Positions 25,959 through 41,353 of a DNA stretch of 64,000 bases are shown piece after piece. The notes beneath the pieces were generated by a model. The model saw only the letters and a program-made list of their open reading frames with translations, did not search any database and was not told where the DNA came from. The translations under genes were made by a program, and so were the position numbers. The stretch is from the NCBI RefSeq assembly GCF_000143415.4, contig NW_003314265.1:1756446-1820445 (forward strand). The letters run 5' to 3'. The stretch's first letter is position 1. Each line of letters starts with the position of its first letter. The stretch comes from Selaginella moellendorffii. Taxonomy: Eukaryota; Streptophyta; Lycopodiopsida; Selaginellales; Selaginellaceae.

Positions 25959-26903
25959 TGTAGTGCACTTTATCTCTCTTCCCTTAAGCCAACTGGAAAA
26001 GGGGCAATTGCTTGATAAGAGAGCCCTTAGTGGCTATTTTATCCCCATTTATCCCCCAAGGTTCCAAGGATCCACGATGACAGTATATCTAAATTTTATC
26101 CCATGATCACATGTGTTACACTCACCCCCCCTTCAGAGATGTCAATGTCCTCATTGACTATTGACTAACAACCCCTACTGAGCCAAGGGGAACCAGCACC
26201 TCCATTTCCGCACTGAATCTACCAATCCTTCCATTGTGTAGACTAGCTATCAATATATCCAAATCTTATCCCATGATCACATCATTGACTATTGACTAAC
26301 AACCCCTACTGAGCCAAGGGGAACCAGTACCTCCATTTCCGCACTGAATCTACCAATCCTTCCATTGTGTAGACCATCTATCAGTATATCCAAATCTTAT
26401 CTCATGATCACATGCACTACACTCACCCCCCTTCAGAGATGTCAATGTCCTCATTGACTATTGACTAACAAATCAAAATTATATACTATTATATACTATT
26501 GTTAGTATATCCAAATCTTATTCCATGTGAAGCAACTAGTCATCCACCCGTACCGCAGTCCCACGGTGGATACCTTCATCCGTGGATATTCCACACAAGA
26601 GGAAGGACGTACGCATGGATGCTCAATATGTACGATTTCATATTTAGGGGTAGGAATATACCTTACTCAAGGGTATATTATACTTTTAAGTAGCCACTAA
26701 TCAATGGGAATCGAACTTGTGCCATTTTCTCTGATACGAACTATAACGCACCTTATCTTTCTTCCCTTAAGCCAACTAAAAAAAGGGCAATTGCTTGATG
26801 AGAAAGCCTTTAGTGGCTATTTTATCCCCATTTATCCCCCAAGGTTTCAAGGATCCACGGTGACAGTATATCCAAATCTCATCCCATGATCACATGCACT
26901 ACA
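25959..26903 (-). mobile_element. TRIM-type miniature LTR element (945 bp)
   Basis: Two 162-bp direct repeats (25959-26120 and 26742-26903) with TG..CA-type ends flank a 621-bp non-coding interior. Orientation is minus: the purine tract GAAGGGGGGGTGAG (rc of 26121-26134) abuts the left LTR, and GTATCAGAG (rc of 26729-26737), part of the initiator tRNA-Met primer-binding site, lies 4 bases inside the right LTR. The flanks are AAATC (25954-25958) and AGATC (26904-26908), a one-mismatch target-site duplication in element B. The interior contains duplicated blocks (for example 26155-26244 and 26283-26372). Confidence 0.82.
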
Positions 26904-26966
26904 AGATCCCAGCCCATCTACAAGAAAACCCTAATAGTCTTCCATTATTTCGAGAGAAGGGGATGA

Positions 26967-27127
26967 TTTGAGGGTTAAGTGTATGGCTACGATACTATAT
27001 ACTAATATTAGTGTAGTGGGATTTTGGTAGCCATCGGATTAGTTTCAATCCAGACCACTTACTCCTGTATATAAGTTAATTGATATGCACATTTTCTATC
27101 TTCCTTTGCATATTCCAAGCACTCACA
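26967..27127 (+). repeat. 3' LTR of element B
   Basis: 161 bp, starting TTTGAGGGTTAAG and ending AGCACTCACA, directly after a purine tract. It is similar to 9923-10098 and 4545-4688. Confidence 0.85.
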
Positions 27128-30152
<3,025 letters not shown>

Positions 30153-30690
30153 AAAGACTCTTAATCGTATTAAATATGTTATAAGCTTTATACAAAGATG
30201 TTGCCGTCGATAGGGTACGAGATGGACGGCTGGATAGCGACCAGAGGCCCGAGCACGTGGCCCAATCCCCGGCGTCCTGCGTGGCGCCCTTATCTCCGTT
30301 GCTTGTTAGGACCGCTAAATCCGGCATCTGACGGTGCCCAGATGCTGGCAAAGAATAGAGCCATTTTTTCTGATTGGGGAAAGAAAGTTTGCAGCTCTCT
30401 TTCTTTTCCATTCTTTTTTTTCCCCCTTCGTGCTTTAAAGTGTGTGCATGGCTTAACTAGGAAGTGTTTATATCAAGGTTAGTCCCAAGCATTCTAAATA
30501 ACGATCAGTCAACTGATCAACTGTGGTTATCGACTGGCCATGAAAGTGCCAAATGGTTGAATGGTTCATAAATTTTTTTTTATAAAAAAAGAAATATTTT
30601 TAGTAAAACCACATTAATAAAAGTAGAAAAACCAAAGCATTAAACTAAACCAAACTAAAGCAAAGTAAAGCATTAAACCAAACCAAACTA
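30153..30690 (+). other. AP2 3' flank, then AT-rich insertion edge
   Basis: 30153-30460 matches the AP1 3' flank (7699-8000). Homology then ends and AT-rich repeats begin (aaaccaaac and aaagcattaaac words at 30600-30690). No gene is seen. Confidence 0.5.
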
Positions 30691-30692
30691 AT

Positions 30693-31370
30693 TATTACTC
30701 ATCTTTTTCAACATTTGTGGCAAGTTCTTTGACATCTTTGGCATCTTTTTTAACAATCACATCCTCATTTAGATGATTTTCTTTAGTTAAATCTTTTATA
30801 CCAAGAGATTCAAGCCTAATTTGCATTTTTACAATTCTAATCCATTGTGGTTCGATTGCAATTGTGTCGAGATTAATATTTAAGAATTTTATTCCTTCAT
30901 TTTCAACACAATCTACCACTTTGGTTTTACTATGCACATAAACCAATTTCTTGAAGTTCTCCAGAAGTAAGCGATTGTGTCATTTGGTTTTGATTAAGTT
31001 CCAACTATTCTAAGTTTGCTCACATGGAAAAAAAACATATTCTTTGGCTCAATAAATGAAGTGTTAACTTCCTAAACTCAAGCATCTTATATTTATAGGA
31101 TTCCCATAAAAAACTAAGAATTTCATTTTTGTTTTGCTTTTTGGCAAGTCTTAATTGATAGCTCTTCCAATTCTTTGTTCAAACATATTGAATTGCTCAT
31201 TCAACTTCTCTTCTAACTGAATGTCCCCATAATAATAGATTGATAAGTAATCTGTCCAATCACTTCTTACTTCAGCATTTAAACCTTGCTTAAGGTACAA
31301 AGGATTCAAAGCATGTATAATATTGTGCATAGAGCTATGCATCATAAACCATCAAACTTTCCATCCATAA
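30693..31370 (-). pseudogene. hAT-type transposase remnant
   Basis: Minus-strand frames contain HNIIHALNPLYL (31150-31345), followed in broken frames by NSWNLIKTK and KLVYVHSKTKVVDCVENEG..FLNINLD (30946 on). These fit the HAAYFLNP-like and C-terminal dimerisation (ERNWS..KLVYVHYN) regions of hAT transposases. Stops interrupt it and no terminal inverted repeats were found. It splits the array segment that is continuous in copy 1. Confidence 0.55.
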
Positions 31371-32190
31371 ATAATTACATTTTCAACACCTAACTCCTTT
31401 GTTAAGCTTGGCAACATGGGACCATGCCCAATCGAGTGCCATTGTTACCAAAATTGCTAAAATTGCTAGAATCAAATCTTTGAAATCACTGGAATCCTTA
31501 TTTCCATTTTAAGGCAAAAATTACAGTTCAAGCATGGGCGATTTGCAAGGCCTGAAAGCGGAGGCCAACCGACTGGAGAGTGTCGCCCTACACACGCAGC
31601 TCCTATAGCCCTCTTGGTCAGATTTGATGTAGGTTTGCTGGGCTGGGCATTCGTGGATGGATGGATTGCTCCATAGCAGCAGGAGAACCAGCAAAGCAGT
31701 GGAGATGCAGTGGCGATGGCGATAGCCACAGCAACATCAGAAATCTAGCCATTGCAAGCACGATTGCCATTATAATCGCCATACGGAATCACCAAATGGA
31801 GCTGTCCGACTGCGTTCGGCCGACTGCGTTCAGCAGCGGTTGGGATTCCGGCCGAACGCAGTCAGGACCAACAATGCCACATTCTCTTTCCAGAGATCTT
31901 CGCCCATCTGTGAGCCGCAGAGAATCGCCATAGAATACTCCCCAGGATCATCCATTCTTGTCCGCAGCCAGCCGCTAGCACGCGGTCAGCTCCTCCTCCC
32001 CTTCTTCCTTTCCTTGTTAATAAGGGGAGGGGAGCGATCGACCAATTTTGGGATGGTCACCGTTTAGATTCTTTCATTCCTTCTTTCATTGTCACGAAGA
32101 ACCGAGTCCGGTATTGGCTAAATACGGCACTTTGCACCTGCAAAAATCCTAGGTGCATTATAGAACAATCCTTTCCTTGCTAATGCTTAC
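31371..32190 (+). other. Insertion remainder and copied small-gene promoter
   Basis: 31371-31865 has no gene that I can support; it includes a gttcggccgactgcgttc / gaacgcagtc inverted motif near 31815-31865. From about 31870 the sequence matches 8005-8260 and 36165-36390, the copied promoter of the small gene, and runs into FTSHI5 intron sequence through the same junction as copy 1. Confidence 0.5.
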
Positions 32191-33348
32191 CTCCATTCTC
32201 TGCACTTTCTCAAAAAAATCGAAGTACGGCATCTTCGGCCTGTATTTCCACCACCTTCAGGCAGCCCAGAAACATTGCGGAGGAATAACCGGTTCTTCTT
32301 TTTTCTCAGCAATATCCTTGGCCATCTCCTCGCTGTCCAAGAGGACAACAGCTTGTTAACGCATCAGTGTCATCAAGGAAGACAATCAGGAGGGAATCGA
32401 AATATCGGTTTTCGTGACCTTCGGCACCTTTGTTCAATTCTTGCGCTGCCGCTGCTTCATTGCTATCATCGTCCCACGCGTGCTCTCCAACGAACGAAGG
32501 ATCGTGACGATAACTCCCATCGGGTTGCAGTAGATGCTTTCGTACGCGAACACCGCCAGGCATATTTTCTCGCCATTGAAGCTTCTCCAGTCTATTCCAA
32601 ACAAAACAACAGATCCATCAAAAGACGTCTTCGAGACAAATCTAGCTTACTTGCGAACGTTTTCCAATGTTGGTTCTGGAATCGTTGCCTCTAAGTACGC
32701 TTCAGTCAATTCCTTGGCCTCTCTTTTGCTTAGCCGAGGTGTGGTTGCCGCTACGTAGAGACCTCGGAAGGAACCAATGACCAGGAGAAGGTACAGAACA
32801 AGCGCTCCAATGTGTTGAGCATCCAACTTCTGAGAAACAAAACCAAAAACAATACTGGTTTGAGAATCAACATCAATCTGCCAGAGAAATCATACCTTCG
32901 ATCGCTCCCATTGGTGCCAGGCTACGATTCGAGGCCATACCTTAAGCCTGAAATCCTCGAGCAGCTCCTCACCTTATCTTCCTCTAGCATCTTGCGCTGT
33001 TGACGCCGCTCTGTCAAAGACGTGAGACGCATTCTCGTGTAATTCCTTGTACCGAGCAGTCACGACCTCCTTAATCTTCTCTCCATCCACCCCAGCGTCG
33101 GCCTTTAGACCCTGGACAAAATTCCCGTAATCTCTGCTCAGCGCGGCTCTCAGCATTTGATTCCACGACTGCTCCGGCACCGATTGGTCGTCACTACTCA
33201 GCTGCGCGCTAGGGCGAGCTCGAAATCTACTCCTAGAGCCTGCATTTATCCTCTGGACGTCGCTGCCAAACGATCTATCCACAAAATCAGTACCGCAAGC
33301 GACCGCCGGGAGATGGAATGTCGGGGATGCTCTAGAGAGAGGCGCCAT
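32191..33348 (-). pseudogene. FTSHI5-like gene, 5' fragment (copy 2), truncated and frameshifted
   Basis: Homologous to 8293-9591. The original start (ATG at about 33363) now runs into a stop after about ten codons because two bases were lost (gagtgagagg to gagagagg). The next in-frame start gives MAPLSRASP (33348). About 20 bp are missing in exon 1 near 32975, which shifts the frame right after DARGR, and exon 4 has a larger deletion near 32370. The 3' end stops in the same intron as copy 1. It is clearly non-functional. Confidence 0.75.
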
Positions 33349-35826
<2,478 letters not shown>

Positions 35827-36396
35827 AAAAAAGTGTTCTTAGTTGTATTAAATATGCTATAAGCTTTATACAAAGATGTCGCCGTCCATAGGGTACCAGA
35901 TGGACGGCTAGATAGCGACCAGAGAAAAGGCGAGCATGAGCACGTGGCCCAATACCCAGTGTCCTGCGTGGCGCGCTTATCGCCGTTGCTTGTTAGGACC
36001 GCTAGATCCGGCATCCGACGGTGCCGACCTACCGGCAAAGAATAGAGCCCCGTGTATTTTGTCTGATTAGGGAAAGGAAGCTCGCGGCTCTCTTTCTTTT
36101 CTTCTCCCTCGTCCTCTTTCTTCCCCCTTCGCGCTCCGGAGCGCGTGCATAGCTTAGCTGGGGAGCATCCACATTCTCTTTCCGGAGATCTTCGCCCATC
36201 TGTGAGCCGCAGAGAATCGCCATAGAATACTCCCCAGGATCATCCATTCTTGTCCGTGGCAGCCAGCCGCTAGCGCGCGGTCAGCTTCTCCTCTTCTTCC
36301 TTTCCCTGTTAATAAGGGGAGGTGAGCGATCGACCAATTTTGGGATGGTGGCCTTCTAGATCAGGATCAGGGTTCCTCGCGGTCGGAGATTTTTTC

Positions 36397-36885
36397 ATGG
36401 GTTGGATTTGCAAAGTCATCCTAATGCCGCTGCGCCGCGCATGGGAGGTGGTGGTTCTCCGGATTCAGCACAACAAGCGCGGTACGTGTTCTTCCTTTGA
36501 TACCTTTTTCCGAAGTAGGAAAAATATCATCCTTGAATCCGTCAATGCGTAGATCTTTGAGCTTTTGCACCACCTCAAGACTGTACTTTTCGTTCCTGGT
36601 TCTTCCTTGTCGCTCTTGGTACTGCTGTCGCTGGCTTTTGTTCTTGATTTGTATCGCTTTGTTCGTGATTCCAATCTGATCTTCTCTCGTTTCTAAAGCT
36701 TCTGTTTCGTCTTTCCAGGCCGGCGCGGAATTGGGATGCTCTACGACGACGTTCAGCTGTGCGCTTACGAGGACGTCCAAGTTATGTGGTCCATGCTGCA
36801 GCACTCGTCCACGACAGAATCACAGCAGACGAGGTCGTCGAGGCTGTCCAAGTTTTGGCTCTGCCACAAGCCCCGGGCCTTCTGA
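36397..36885 (+). CDS. Small conserved plant protein (83 aa), unknown function
   Basis: Two exons, 36397-36481 and 36719-36885, joined by a GT-AG intron of 237 bp in phase 1 (252 nt). The product begins MGWICKVILMPLRRAWEVVV and continues RRGIGMLYDDVQLCAYEDVQVMWSML. The layout of a short hydrophobic/basic N-terminus followed by (L/I)YxDVxxCxYEDVxVMW fits, from memory, a family of plant proteins of 80-100 aa without a known role. Exon 2 alone is shorter than 60 codons, so it is easily missed. Its promoter (about 36150-36396) is the segment copied into the two array junctions. Other gene models are possible, but the frame agreement across the intron supports this one. Confidence 0.65.
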
Positions 36886-37107
36886 GGCTCTCGGCAGAGC
36901 AGCGATCTCGTCCAGCTCCCACACAAGGTTCCTTTTCCCTTTTCCTGCTCTGGCTAAGAACAAGGCAGGGATCAAATCTTTCAGATGGGAGCGAGGAAAA
37001 CCAAAAAAGAAAACACAGAAGCAGAGCTATAGCTATAGGTGGGCATGGGGAGAAATAGTTCGAGTGGTCGTCAAGGTGTCTCAGTAGTGGCGCATATGTA
37101 GACAAGG

Positions 37108-37142
<35 letters not shown>

Positions 37143-37891
37143 CAGCAGCTTTTCAAGGCGTGTAAATGAAATGCGGAAAGAGGGGAGGGATTGCCACTGT
37201 AATTATCACCAAAGGGGTCGAGAAAGAAAAAGAGGAAGAGCATCACCACCACCATCTTTTCTTTTGTGGTCGGTCACGGATAGATCACCCATCCTTCTCG
37301 ACACTCTTAGAAAGACCCCACTTTGATTCCCTTGCAGTCCAACCAAGTTCCACTTTCAATCAAGGACTGGATAGATAGATGGAAGTTTTATATACGTATA
37401 TATTTCTTTTCTAGTCTACTTGGTCCTCGAAGAACAACTTCCAAAGCTACCACTCCTTTTTCTCCTGGTGTTTAGGTGGCGCCATGGCGGTGTTCTTCCA
37501 GAAAAGAAAACTTCCAAAGTCCTTTTCATTGATCACGTCACAGATCTTTGAAAGCGGCCAAATTCCTGCCCTGGGAGGGATGGATCACGGCGGAGGAGAC
37601 CAAGTGAAAAAAAAAAAATCACCAAGAAAAAGAAACAAGATGTCACCAAAGATTGTTAAAGATCGCAATCCAATCCTGTGACAAGCGTCTGCGTCTCTGT
37701 TCTTCGAAGCATCTTATTCCTGTTTTGGGACCCGCGGAAGAGCCTTTGTCATCAAACACTGACATGGGAGCTGTACAGACCTCTTGTTTGCGTGATGAGC
37801 TTCTTCTTCTCCTGCTGCTGCTGCTGCTGTTTGGCGATGGTGGCGTTGTGTGATCCCCACCCCTCGCCCCTCCAACCAAGCTTTTCCTCGC
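36886..37891. other. Intergenic region and 3' ends
   Basis: 3' sequence of the small gene (plus) and of the PPR-like gene (minus). It contains a CAG microsatellite (about 37107-37148) and short A-rich runs. No further gene is supported. Confidence 0.5.
37107..37148 (+). repeat. CAG trinucleotide microsatellite
   Basis: About ten uninterrupted gca/cag units followed by ggcagcagc, in non-coding sequence. Confidence 0.9.
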
Positions 37892-40800
37892 CTAGCGAGA
37901 GTCCATTCCCACCGGCGGGGGTGGCCGGTCTCCCTTGATAACGTCCAGCAACATCTTCCGCCTGGCGTTCGCAAAGAAAGACTGGCGGTAGTCGAGCGCC
38001 TCCTCCATCTTGCGCAACCGGTCCAGCGCATCGTTGTCGTCCTGCTGCTTGCAACGTGTCCACACCTTGAGAGTCGTTTGACGAAACGGGCGGTGGTGGT
38101 TCTCAATCTGCCACGCAAAAAGGCCGCGCTGACAATCAGAAATCGAAAAGAAATCTGCCTGTACCATGGTCTGGAGAACGTCCAGTGCCGCATTTGCATC
38201 GTGGTTCACAATGTGTGCGTCAGCCAAAAGCATGTAAGTCCACTTGTCTGGCTTGAATCCCGCCTCCTTTATGTAGTCGTACACCCTCAGAGCGTCCTCC
38301 GTCTATACAGCAACACCAACAAACGGGAGTTAGAGACGCTCTTAGCCTGTAGCATGAAAACAAAAGCCGGCCTAACCATCTTCGTTCTTCCCAGCGCATG
38401 CAGCAGCGCATTGCAGGAGTGAATATCGGGCCTTAGGCCAAACACGCTCTCGATCGCTTCAAACGTCTGGTATGCACGCTCAGAATCCCAGAGGTTGGCA
38501 CACCCCTGAATAACGCAGTTGATGGCAGCTATAGACACACCTTGCTTTTTCGTGTGCGCCTCTTCCAGCTTGTAATAAGCCTGCAAAAAGAGAGAGACAT
38601 GAAAGAAGTGTTGAAAGCAATGACAAGGATAGGAATAACTCTTACCGCATCCAAAGCTGCCGCGCCACCTCGTGAGCACGCCGAAGCAAGCGACTTTAGC
38701 GACGTAAACGGCGAAAAGGCCTCCGTATCGCTGTCTTGCTTCCGCCCGTGATGGACCTCGAGCTCCCAGACTGCTCTAAAAGCTGTTGACATATCTCCAC
38801 TCAGAGCGAGGGCATGGATGCGAGCAAGATACGCCTCCACGGACGGGGTTTTCCCGATTCCTTGGGTGTGGTGAACGAGAGCCTCCCAAGCATGGTTGCA
38901 TAAAGCTGTATCACCTGTTCTTGCGGCTGTTCCCAGAACAGCTATCATAGTGCCTTCGTCCAATATCATCTTCGGACCGAACTTCGCCATGGGCCTTTCA
39001 GTGATAGCAGCTAACGCAAGGCGAGCGCACTCGTTGTCATCAACTTCACTCGCGGCCATCAGCAGCTCCGCGCAAGTGTTCAGCATCGGGAGAGGCAGTT
39101 TTCCAGCCTGACCAAGACAGAAAACATTCTCATCAGATACAATGGCATAACTCTTCCAGGGTCTCACCTTGAGATCTTTCAACAGAGAGGCCGCAAGCTT
39201 CGTCTGATGAGAACGGGCAGTGGCCAGAGCTACCTCGTTTATCGTTGTCCTGCTGGGCTCAAAGCCTTTGTCAAGCATGGCCTTCACGTACTTCGTAGCC
39301 GCCAAGACTTTGCGGTCATGTGCACACAGAACCACGACCAAGTTGTAGGAGTCAGCGTCGGGCTGTGCATGTGGCCCCTCCTTTTCCATTCTGCACGGTT
39401 AAAACCAGTAGCATAGTGCCACAAAGATAACGAAGAGCTTACTTACTGCTCGAGAAGCTTTTCGGCCATGGCTGAATCCTTCTTGCGAAACAGAGCGCGA
39501 ATGAGAATGTTGTAGCCGTTTAAGTCACGTGGAAGGCCCGACTCCTCCATCTCAGTCACCACCTCCTGGAGCTCCGCAAAGTTGGCCTCGTGCTTCACCT
39601 TCGCCTGCATGTAAAGGTTATACAGCCTCCGGTCTGGCTTGTTGCACTCGAGCGTGACAGGATTGATCTTCGTTCGCCAATCTTCGAAAAGAGCAATGGC
39701 CTCGGGAACCTTTCCTTCCGTCAGGCGGTTGTTCAGCTCGTCCGCTACAGCATTGGCGTCCATCGGAGCAGGCTCGGCGGCTGGAGTAGACAAAGAGAGG
39801 CGCAGAGAAGGTGGTGGAGTTGCCGGCGACGCTTCCACTGTTTCTTCCGGCTTTGCATTTAGAGCCTCAAATATGGGTGCGGCTGGCGATGGAGACTTGC
39901 CACCTTTCTCTACGCTCTCCAAGAGCATGTTAATAGCTGCGTTTGTCTTCTCCGCGGACGGCGAAGATGGATCAAACCGAGGTGAAAGCTTCGGCGACGA
40001 GGGAGGCTTCGCAGCATCTGGAGGAGTCTTATCTCCAGTCTCCCGGATCTTTGAACGAAGAAACTCGAAAACCGCGGTGTCCGCCAAAGGAGTCCCCGGC
40101 TTGCTCGACGTGGCGGCCTTCTTCGCCACCTTTGAAGGCACAACTTTGGTAGTCGCTGCTGCTGCTCCTGCTGCTGCTGCTTTCGGCTTCTCAGTTGCTG
40201 GCTTTGCTGCTGCCGGGGTCGCGGGTTTCTCCTCCTTTTTCTCACTCTTCGCGGTCTCTGGCTTTTCACCCTTGGGCTTCTCCGTAGTACTTTGAGACGC
40301 AGCTGGCTTCGCTTTGGCAGGCGAAGGACTACCAGTTTTCGTTGCAGCTTCTGGTGGAGCGGAAGCTGGTGGAGCAGGAGCTGGCGGAGTAGGGGCTGGA
40401 GGGGCAGGAGCACTTGGCACAACTGGAGCTAGAACTTCGGCGGGTGGCAATCCCTTGATAAACTCGTGGACACTCGCTGAGAGTTCCTCTAGGCTCTTCT
40501 TAGTTGTAGTGGACGTCGCAGCTTCTCCAGCTCCAGCGTCGACGGTGGCTTCCACCACTACCGATTCCTCATGCGAAAGTTCTCCTCCCTCCTCCATAAC
40601 ACTTTCCACCTCCACGGCACTCTCCTCCCCAACAGCACTCGCCTCCACAACACTTTCTACCTCCACAGCACTCTCCTCCAGAGAATTCTCCACTGGCTCA
40701 AGAACCTCTCCCTGGATCCCAGCTACTTCCACTCCATTCTCGGTCTCTTCCAATCTATAAGCTCCATCCTCCTGGGTCTGGAGGAGCTCCGCCTCCTCCT

Positions 40801-41170
40801 GCGAGTAAGCATGCAAGGCCGGATCGCCCTCTACCTCCTCCGCCTGAGCCTCTTGCTCTACCTCTTGCACCGCGGCCGGCGATACCTGGTTGCGATGGAA
40901 AAGCTTGGACAGGAAATCCAGTCCCAAGATGGACTTCTTCCTGGGGACTGAGCTCTCCGGATCGTCGGGAGCGCCCGGAGCTTGAAATACCTGCGGGGAA
41001 GAACCCACATTCCTCGCCAGAGGCACCAATCCCAATGCTACGATGCCCTGACATGGGGCACGACCCGATCCAGCGGCACCACTGCCAAGAACCCTCCCTG
41101 CCTGGAGCAGCCGCCCTAAGTCCTTCACTCGCTGATGCCGCTGCGTGCCAAGAACTCGCCACACAACCAT
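37892..41170 (-). CDS. Large PPR-like organellar protein (1007 aa)
   Basis: Five minus-strand exons join in frame: 39447-41170, 39168-39390, 38646-39107, 38377-38580, 37892-38302 (3024 nt). The N-terminus is basic with few acidic residues, suggesting an organellar transit peptide. Residues about 120-440 are low complexity, first Glu/Val-rich and then Pro/Ala/Lys-rich. The C-terminal half has degenerate P-type pentatricopeptide repeats (YNLYMQAKVKHEANFAELQEVVTEMEESGLPRDLNGYNILIRAL; YNLVVVLCAHDRKVLAATKYVKAMLDKGFEPS; CNALLHALGRTKM..ALRVYDYIKEAGFKPDKWTYMLLADAH). PPR proteins bind organellar RNA. No DYW or SMR domain is seen. I cannot name an orthologue with confidence. Confidence 0.82.
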
Positions 41171-41353
41171 GACTCGGTATGGATCGCTGATCTAACCTGT
41201 GATGTCTCCCATCGCTGGGAAGAGCAGCCGTAACCGCGATGGCGACTCTCACATTCGTCTCCTACCTCTGGCACAAGGTTTAGGGTTTATCCCCAGACAA
41301 TCTTAACCGTCGGATAGAGTACAAAATTCCAGTCAGTTTGTCAAAATTCCGGA

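Larger units (their letters stand above)
9923..27127 (+). mobile_element. Ty3/gypsy element B, carrying three nested insertions
   Basis: A plus-strand gypsy element with short LTRs (9923-10098 and 26967-27127) and gag, protease, RT, RNase H and integrase regions in that order at 10420-14286. After insertions D and C2 the integrase end resumes at 25745-25910. The 3' end is interrupted again by the TRIM at 25959-26903. A purine tract (cgagagaaggggatga, 26951-26966) abuts the 3' LTR. GTAG flanks both ends. All coding regions carry stops or frameshifts. The reading joins exactly with remnant A once the insertions are removed (ttggt|gttagtcc, cttac-agtat-atggtttatct, caaatc|ccagccc). Confidence 0.9.

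Noticed and set aside
37107-37148. CAG tract as a coding poly-Gln
   Set aside because: It lies outside any supported exon, between the 3' ends of two genes.
39639-40295. 218-codon plus-strand frame
   Set aside because: It is antisense to the Ala/Pro-rich part of exon 1 of the PPR-like gene; low complexity and GC bias keep the opposite frame open.
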